This document shows, piece after piece, positions 57,101 to 64,000 of a DNA stretch of 64,000 nt. The number at the start of each line of letters is the position of its first letter. Position 1 is the first letter of the stretch. The notes under the pieces were generated by a model, which saw only the letters and a program-made list of their open reading frames with translations, had not been told where the DNA came from and ran no database searches. The translations under genes and the position numbers were made by a program. Location of the stretch: contig CM055872.1 in assembly GCA_029582165.1 (NCBI GenBank), forward strand, positions 28,132,243 to 28,196,242. The letters are read 5' to 3'. This DNA is from Portulaca oleracea (Eukaryota; Streptophyta; Magnoliopsida; Caryophyllales; Portulacaceae).

Positions 57101-59842
57101 TTAAGGGTGAGTAACATTTTGGTCCAAGGGACAAAGAATAATGGCGGAGGTGCGAGGCCTGAAGGATGTGCTTCGTGAATGCTCACGCAGATGACCTTGG
57201 TTGCTTGCAAATCTGTGATGATGTACGGAAAGCCCCCGGTTTGATGTAGGCTCTTGATGACATTGTCGTGCTTTGGAGGACACATTAGGGGTTTGTAAGC
57301 CCCCAGTTTAATGTAGACTATGGATGACGCTGCCCTGGTTTAGAGGCACTTTGGAGATTTGCAAGCCCCCAACTTGATATGGATTGACGACATGATGCAT
57401 GGAGATCTTGGAATAGAAGGAGGCATTGCTTCCTATGTTGTCGTAATGGAAGTATGTCCCTAGTTGTGAGTCTCGATCTCTCCTTTTTCCTAGCTTGCCC
57501 AATGGGTTTTCAAGTTAGCCTCTCATGTTCCTTTTCTTTTCTTTTCTTTTCTTTTTCTTTTTTTTCTTTTCTTTTTTTTTCTCTTCTTTTCTTTTTTTTT
57601 TTTCGAGATCACTATTAGACACCAATGAGAATGAAGACCCAAGACCTTGTAGAATAGTTATCTCCGCGAAATGTCTTGAACGATGGTCACAAATGTAGCG
57701 CGAGACCCCAGTTTAGTGTAACTTATCTCCGAGTTTGTTCATGATTGCATATGTCGCCAATTAGCCGCTAATATGATGCGGACGATTTTTTTTCTCTTGT
57801 TGAGAAGTGAGACACACTCATGTATGCTAAGAGTGGGCATTAAGAACAGAACCTCATACTTGCATTAATGATCGAGCTGAAAAAGCCCTCAAAAGGGTGA
57901 GATGAGATGAAAAGGCTAAAAAGGTTGGTTAGAAAGTGTTTGGTGAAAGAGATGATGGGAGAGGTATTATTAATGAATGGGATGTGGAGACACTTAAAAA
58001 AGAACGTGCCTTAAAAGGAATGAGAGATGGTCAAATGGAATAAACATCATCTCTTGGGAAAAAGTTAGAACATGGGGATAAAGAGACACTTAAGGATGAT
58101 GGTGTCTTGAAAGGGTGAAGAGATGGTCAAATGGGGTAGACATCATCTCTTGGGAAAAGGCTGGAACATAGTTGATGGAATGATGTTAGTCTGAATGAAG
58201 GAAAATGGAAAATGGAGGGTTAATGATGGTGATAGAAATCAAGGGTTTCCACTCCTTTTACCTAGCCCGCCCAAGTGGGTTTTCGGACTAGCTTTTATTC
58301 TCTCTCATTTTTTATTCTCTCAAAGACTAATTTGTTAAACGACGAAACTCTCTAATGTGAAAAATATTGGGCCGGACCTCAAAGAGGTTCTCCTACGTAT
58401 CCAAGGTGGAATCAGGCCAGTCGCAGTTCTTTAAACGCAACTTTGAAGGATTAGTGCCTCTAGGAAGGCTTAATGACTGAAACAAAAGGGTTGAAAGGTA
58501 CATATATGGATTATGGATGGTCATTGAAAGATGGGGAATGTTATTGAAGGTTGAAAGGCTTGATGAGGTGTATGGATGATTATGAAGGCTGAAAGGTATG
58601 ATGAGGTGACTAGCTTTTATTCTCTCTCTTTTTTTATTCTCTCAAAGACCAATTTATTAAACGACGAAACTCTCTAAAGTGAAAAATATTGGGTCGGGCC
58701 TCGAAGAGGTTCTCCTACGTATCCAAGGTGGAATCAGCCCAGTCGTAGTTCTTTAAACGCAACTTTGAAGGATTAGTGCCTCTAAGAAGGCTTAATGACT
58801 GAAACAGACGGTTAAGAAGGGTTAAAGGGTACATATATGGATTATGGATGGTCATTGAAAGATGGGGAATGTTATTGAAGGTTGAAAGGCTTGTTGAGGT
58901 GTATGGATGATTATGAAGGCTGAAAGTGAAAGGTATGATGAGGTGAAGGTTTTGGGATCAATGGGATTTTCCTCGGTGTATACGACCCTTATTTCTGCCT
59001 TTAGTTTGTTATTCTCCCCTCTTTTTTGCTTCTCTTATTTTTTTTTCTCTTGGTTTATTTTTCTTCCTTTCCCCCTTTTTTGTTATATCTTTCTATTTTT
59101 ATTTTTTTTGCTATCCCTCTAAACTTTTTTTTTGTTTCTCCTCTTTCTTTTCACTCTTTTTTTTGAACTCCTTTCTTTTGAATCTCCCCTTTTTTTAACT
59201 CCTTCATGGGTTGCCTCCTATTCTCATTCAGTCATAACACACCTTTTGGATTTGATTAATGGAGGAAAGGGTTTTGAAAAGGTCGAGATTTAACTGCAAG
59301 GTCAAAAATGTAAATGGTATATGGCCTGTCAAGATTGGCTGGAAGGTAATGTGGATGGTGAAATGAGGGCAAGGCGGAAGCCCCCTGTCCTCGGCACATT
59401 TGGTTAAGCTGCGTCATTTCTAATGAGAAGTGTTCACTTTAGAGAGGTTTATGGACTTGGTCTTTCCTGACAACACTCTCTCCTTTTGCTCAGCTTGCTG
59501 GATGAGAGGTGCAGGCTGACTTCTCTCATCAATCTTATTCTCTCTTTTTGCCCGATTTGCCTTGATGAAGTTTTCAAACCGGCCACTCTATAGTTTTTCA
59601 CTCTTTTTTTATGCTTTTTTTTTAATCTCTCTCTTAATCTCTCTAACCTTGAATTTCAAGAAATGAAAGGATAGGAATGAAGTATATGACAAAAATGGAA
59701 GGATAAGAGAAGGTAAATTTGTCAGACCTGATTTATGAGGATGATGGATGGACGAGAGAACTTTTCAACTCAAATTAGAAGCACAAGCACAAAATTCTAT
59801 TTGAACAAATAGCAACGAGACCAATTGAATTCAAGGAATGAA
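54161..59842 (-). repeat. Hypervariable tandem-repeat 3' UTR of element J
   Basis: This is a succession of unrelated tandem blocks. CACCGAAACTCTGCCGGTGGC-like units with a ~520 bp higher-order copy (54600 and 55128); a ~71-74 bp unit in four copies (54832-55110, GGACGCGAGGCCAAATGCCG); a ~95 bp pair (55618, 55712); ~58-60 bp units (56260-56490, GTCCTTCGTGTCGGACA); ~67 bp units (57229, 57297, 57363); a ~100 bp pair (57986, 58085); and a 322 bp duplication (58287-58941). (TTTTC)n fills 57530-57605. Frames in this stretch show no domain. Confidence 0.75.
58287..58941. repeat. 322-bp tandem duplication
   Basis: Copy 1 starts at 58287 and copy 2 at 58609 (ACTAGCTTTTATTCTCTCTC). Both contain GGTTCTCCTACGTATCCAAG and GGAATCAG(G/C)CCAGTCG, sequence of a type I associate with Tat/Ogre 3' regions. 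Confidence 0.85.
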
Positions 59843-60100
59843 TTAAGAACTGACTTCTAACTCGAACAGACTCCGGAAGCAAAATGCTTGACAACTATGA
59901 ATGTAGCTAACTCTATGGCTCCTTTTGATAGTGTGTCCTCCCCGTCTTCGTATGAGGAGTTCCCTTGTGCTGCTTTTGGTAGAAGAAGTTTTCCCTGAAC
60001 GGATCATGTCCTCAATTTTATTCTTCAAAGTTTAACAATTCTCTGTGTCATGTCCCTGGATCTATTGCAATTGCAGAATTTCACGTCATTCCTAAATTCT
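59843..60100 (-). pseudogene. Gag scrap of element J
   Basis: The minus strand reads KNKIEDMIRSGKTSSTKSST, preceded by an eroded zinc knuckle near 60070-60030. The matching part of element E is NKIEDMIKDG right after its CHHC knuckle. The rest of gag, and all of pol, is deleted between here and the 3' UTR. Confidence 0.75.
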
Positions 60101-61483
60101 CTTTATTGCTGGCTCAGGCCTTGACCTTGACACTAGGCAAATGAAGAAAAACCCATCCCAATGCATATTTGACCTAAATGAGTTATACGAGACTTCTTAA
60201 AAATGAAAAAGGCCTATATGCTGACTTGAGAGAGACTCACCCAGGACATGTGTTTGACTATGCTAATTGACCTACATGGGACTTCCTAGGATGCAAGACT
60301 TCTATGTGCAGGACTTCTATATACCGACTCAAGAAAAAGACTTAGCACGACATGGGTCTACATGTCCTAAAATCTATATGAGACTTCCTAAAGTGCAAAT
60401 GCCTATATGTTGACCTACGACATAGTTTACACTAGACTTTCTAAAAAAATGAAAGACACTCACATGATGTGCCAACACGAGAAAAGACTCACCCAGGGCA
60501 TGGGTTTAAACTGGACTTCTAAAGAATGAAAGGTATTTACAAGCTGACCGATTGACTCTAGACAAAGACTTGCCTACGAGAATTCCTAAAGGATGAGTGA
60601 CAATTACATACGGACTCGAGAAAAGGGCTTACCTGTGACACGAGTTTACAATTGACAACCTAAAAATGAGGGACACGTTGACTCAAGAAAAGACTCCCAC
60701 ACACATGTTGACTCAAACAAAGACTCACCCATGACCTGGGTTTACATCAGACTTCCTAAAAATAAAAGACACATGTTTGTTGACTCCAAACGATGACTCT
60801 GAAATAAAGACACTTACACGCAGACTCTAAAACAAAGACTCACCCATGACTTGGGTTTGTATGCCCTACAAAACTTCATGAGACCTCCTAAGGAATGCAA
60901 GACACTTACATGCAGATGCTAACACAAAGACTCATCCTAAACCTTATATGGAACTTTCTAAAGAAAAAGACACTCATATCTTGACTCTTAAAACAAAAAC
61001 TCACCTGTGACCTAGACTCTCTATGAAACATTCTAAAGAAACCGAAAGATATTTACATCTTGACTCTAAACAAAAACTCACCTATGACTTGGGTTTACAT
61101 TGAACTTCCTAAAACTGACAGATACATGTTGAATCAAGAAAAGACTCACCTATGACTCGGGCCTACTAGACCATATATGATACCACCTAACGTGTAAGAC
61201 ACCTATACACTAACTCAGGAAACGACTCAACTATGACACAGGTTTACGCGTTCTAACTTCTATATGACTCTAGACAACAACACTGTTTACAACAAGAGCA
61301 TTACAAAGGGCCGGATAAAGTCAAACATAGCGAGTTGACATAAGTTCGAAAGCGTAAATGAGTGTTTCTCAATTCGGATGGGCTTAAACCATAAGCCGAC
61401 CGTTTTAAGGAGAATCTGTCACTTGAACTAACAAACTTGTGTTAACTCAAGCTGCGTTGGCTATTATACGGACTAGAATAATG
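60101..61483 (-). other. Leader repeats of element J
   Basis: Degenerate 80-90 bp repeats (ACTCACCCATGACCTGGGTT, CTTCCTAAAGAATGAAAGAC) and one AAGGGCCGGATAAAGTCAAA unit (61306-61480). They correspond base for base in order to 23150-24370 of element F. The leader is cut at 61483 by copia L. There is no gene. Confidence 0.72.
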
Positions 61484-61718
61484 TGTTGGGAATGTCCCGA
61501 CAATGTTCGATATACACAGAGATTAAACCAAAGTAATATAGTAATTATATGTCTTGCTAGAGACCTCTATAATTAGTAATTAAATATGGTTAATTACAAC
61601 TATATTATTTGGTCCTACTGGGTCACACAAGTCAGTGCCCTGGAACAATGTGTGTAACCTAAATGATATTGTATCAAGTTTAGAAAAGTTGGAAACTGAT
61701 TTCTGTGAGAAATCAGCC

Positions 61719-61866
61719 CAACACGGACCGAATTGGGGTCAACACGGTCCGTGTTGACCCAACACGGTCCGTGTTGAGACACCACGATCCGTGGTGTCCA
61801 TGGGCCGAATATTTGAACTTTCTGGAGTCCAACACGGACCGTGTTGTTTCAACACGGACCGTGTTG
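61719..61866. repeat. U3 palindrome array of copia L, 20-21 bp phasing
   Basis: Units start at 61719 (half unit CAACACGGACCG), 61740 and 61760 (CAACACGGTCCGTGTTG), 61780 (CACCACGATCCGTGGTG), 61830 and 61850 (CAACACGGACCGTGTTG). Spacings are 21, 20, 20, 50 and 20. The 61780 unit changes both arms together (AACAC/GTGTT to ACCAC/GTGGT). A further copy sits in the leader at 63549-63565. Confidence 0.88.
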
Positions 61867-61941
61867 AGCCCAGAAATCGCGTCGTTGTCCTTTTCGGCCC
61901 TTTAGGGTTTTGAACCCTTTCCCTAGATTTTCTAAACACTA

Positions 61942-61947
61942 TATAAA
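61942..61947 (+). promoter_or_regulatory. TATA box of copia L
   Basis: TATAAA in CACTATATAAAGGGG lies 76 bp downstream of the last palindrome. Confidence 0.8.
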
Positions 61948-62340
61948 GGGGTCTCTGGGAGAGATTATTTCATACCAACTGCCTTCGACTCTTAGAGAGA
62001 TACCAGGGTGATTTCCTGAGTTCCTCTCTCTTTTAGTTTGCAGTTCTAGGTTCAGGAAATACTATCAGTTTCCTGAAACTATCTCACATACATCTTAGAT
62101 TGAGATTCGTCTCGATCGGGTCGATCTCGCAATCGGGTTCCCGGAGTGCTGCGTGGAATTTTCAGTAGAGGGTTTCAGCGTTGGAATCTGGAAGGTCAAC
62201 CTCTTCTTCAGTAGGAATTAGCGATCAGGTATAATTACTGAAGCCTCTGCAATTGTGTTGATTAATTGTTTATAACTGTTATAATATTCTGCCAATTAAT
62301 CTGTATCTGTTTAGGAAATAGATAACCTAAAACCTAACAG

Positions 62341-62352
62341 TGGTATCAGAGC
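62341..62352 (+). other. Primer binding site of copia L
   Basis: TGGTATCAGAGC, the complement of the initiator tRNA-Met 3' end, starts one base after the LTR. Confidence 0.95.
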
Positions 62353-64000
62353 CACCAATTGCATGCTAAAGTATTGTACTTGTATTCATAATTAATTTTG
62401 TCAATAGTTGAATTATATTATGAATATGCTAGAATAGATTTATGCCTAAATTTTGAATCTTTCTGAAAGTTTCAATGTTCTTGATAGTAAATCTGAAATT
62501 TTATTGTAAAATTTCATGCTTTGTTATTGCTTATTTCTTATTGCCTTTAATTAATCGATTTTATGTTTGTTTAATTGTTAAATATAGCATGAACTCGATT
62601 TAATTTTGAATGTTTTAGAAACAATCATGTTTAATGTTGTTAAACAGTAGGCAATGCGTGAAATAGGTTTAAATTCACAAAATAGGGTTTTGTAGAATTA
62701 ATTTTCTGATTTAGTTTATTTACGGTAAACATGAAAAATCGAAATAAACTATCAAACGAACTCGACAATTTCTGAAATTTTTACTGGAGGTCTCTGGAAG
62801 TGTTCTGGACTTTCCATAATTTTTGTAGATTTTTCCCAATTAAAATGTATTTTTAATTGAGTTTTCAGATCTGAAGTGAATTAAAATTTGTTTAATTCTC
62901 TGAATTTTATAAATTTATAGAAATTTGTAAAACTTCTGAAATTTTTACAGTAGGTTACTGGGTAACCATAATTTTAGAGAAAAATTTTCTGTTAAATTTA
63001 TCCGATCAAATTATATTTTATAATTTAGATTTTCAGATCTCAGAGAAATAAATTCGTTACTTCTCTGAATTTTGTATATTTATAGAAATTTGCAAATTTT
63101 CTGAATATTTTACAGTAGGTTATTGGGTAACCATTCTGTTATGGATAAAATTTTCGTGAGTTTTCAAAATCGTTTACTAATTTTCCTTTAATTTTTAGAT
63201 TAACAGAAAAGTACAATTGTTTACTTTTCTGAATTTTATTCTAATTTTCGAAATTTGATAAAAATCTGAAATTTTTACAGTAGCATATTGGATGAACCTA
63301 CTGTATGGGAAAATTATAAAATTTGATTTTAAACTTATCGGAATATTTTTATTTATTTTCCTCTTAAACGGAGAATTAAAAGGTTTAATTCCCTAAATTT
63401 TTACAATCTTTTAGAAATTGTTAAAATTCTGGAAAATATTTCATATTGGGTTATTAGATAACGCTGTGATATGAAATCTTTAAATTCGATAAGTTACGAT
63501 AGTTTTATTTAAGTTTTTTCATTCACGAAATTAACCAAAACTGGGAAGCAACACGGACCGTGTTGCCAACAGTTTTGGTGAATTCGTGTGTTTTAGGATT
63601 TTTTATTAATTTTAGAAATTAATTATTAAATCCTATTACTACTAAATCAGATAATGGGCATAAAATCTATTATTTTGTAAAGTTTAGGAAACTTACAATA
63701 CCTTTGAAAGATATAGTATCTTTTAGACTTCTTGATTTTAGGAAAGTCAAGTATTTTGTATGTATAGGTATAAAATTCTAAATCTGTTTAGGTAACTAAG
63801 ATAAAATTTGGATTTTGTTTATTATATTAATCATGCAAACCTTTTAGGAAATTTTATTTAGTATTTATTTCCTTATGTGTTATATTGCAATTATATATAT
63901 GCCTTTATAATTTGTTATTTAAGCATGTGTTATATTTGATATAATTATTGCAATATTACATGTTTGCATGTGCTTCTAGTATGGCCATAGATAGTCGGTT
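62353..64000 (+). repeat. Leader of copia L with ~165-bp degenerate tandem repeats
   Basis: AT-rich and without genes. A unit with TCTGAAATTTTTACAGTAGG and TTGGGTAACC recurs near 62770, 62937, 63100, 63266 and 63430. The palindrome CAACACGGACCGTGTTG lies at 63549-63565. Confidence 0.7.

Larger units (their letters stand above)
61484..62339 (+). repeat. 5' LTR of copia L
   Basis: It is 856 bp long, TGTTGGG...CCTAACA. U3 contains the palindrome array (61719-61866) and a TATA box at 61942-61947. The two 60-70 codon frames across the array are produced by the repeats. Confidence 0.9.
61484..64000 (+). mobile_element. Ty1/copia element L, 5' end
   Basis: A complete 5' LTR, initiator-tRNA primer site and 1.6 kb of noncoding leader are seen. 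The element continues past the window. It inserted after TAATG in the leader of J, so TAATG is the expected target duplication. Confidence 0.88.

Noticed and set aside
57530..57605. Pyrimidine tract as a possible polypurine tract of a minus-strand element
   Set aside because: It is a simple (TTTTC)n repeat not followed by an LTR start on either strand.
1..64000. CRISPR array, tRNA, rRNA or bacterial operons
   Set aside because: No direct-repeat/spacer pattern, no tRNA cloverleaf and no rRNA signature were seen. All long frames with recognisable domains belong to plant transposable elements or a captured exon. tRNA-like strings are primer sites only.

Overview
This 64 kb window is plant nuclear DNA. 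It is almost entirely repetitive: a deeply nested stack of LTR retrotransposons, one CACTA-type DNA transposon and one LINE. I see no intact host gene, no rRNA or tRNA gene and no CRISPR. The Tat- and Athila-type Ty3/gypsy elements, the plant-mobile-domain proteins and a captured D-type cyclin exon all point to a seed plant, probably a eudicot. I do not claim a species.

Left half (1-36057), from the inside out. Two copies of one non-autonomous LTR family sit inside an older Tat element: element A at 2274-10653 with target duplication GGGTT, and element B at 11270-17909 with target duplication CGAGC. That Tat element is called H (plus strand). Its integrase relic is at 1-1251, two antisense intron-containing genes lie between 20343 and 1581, its 3' UTR tandem repeats are at 20898-21470 and its 3' LTR is at 21520-23149. 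H lies in the leader of a minus-strand Tat element F (leader 23150-27190, PBS 27193-27209, 5' LTR 27217-29404). F in turn interrupts the reverse transcriptase of another minus-strand Tat element E (29405-36057). E is inserted in the RT/RNase H region of a Ty1/copia element K.

Right half (36058-64000). Copia K (RNase H relic and 3' LTR start) is followed by a minus-strand Athila protease relic and then by a plus-strand Athila element (LTR 39663-40946, gag, protease). The Athila element is cut at 43553 by the 3' end of another minus-strand F-type Tat element, J. The J LTR (43554-54144) carries a CACTA transposon (44856-53732). That transposon holds a Tekay/Del-like 3' end with LTR, a captured cyclin-D exon and a 5'-truncated LINE. 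The J internal region (54145-61483) is mostly a hypervariable tandem-repeat 3' UTR plus a gag scrap and leader repeats. A copia element L (LTR 61484-62339, PBS, repeat-rich leader) runs off the right edge.

The most unusual structure is a set of CpG-containing inverted-repeat (palindrome) arrays in the U3 of three unrelated LTR families, each directly upstream of the TATA box. Their spacing is regular: 20-21 bp in copia L, about 21 bp in the A/B family, and 76-80 bp in the Tat family. Arm changes in several units are compensated, so dyad symmetry is kept while the sequence drifts. Related motifs recur in the introns of both antisense genes of H and in two further relics. A second point is the A/B family itself: two copies keep a 549-575 codon reading frame for a protein with one retroviral-type zinc knuckle and a long acidic tail, with no polymerase.
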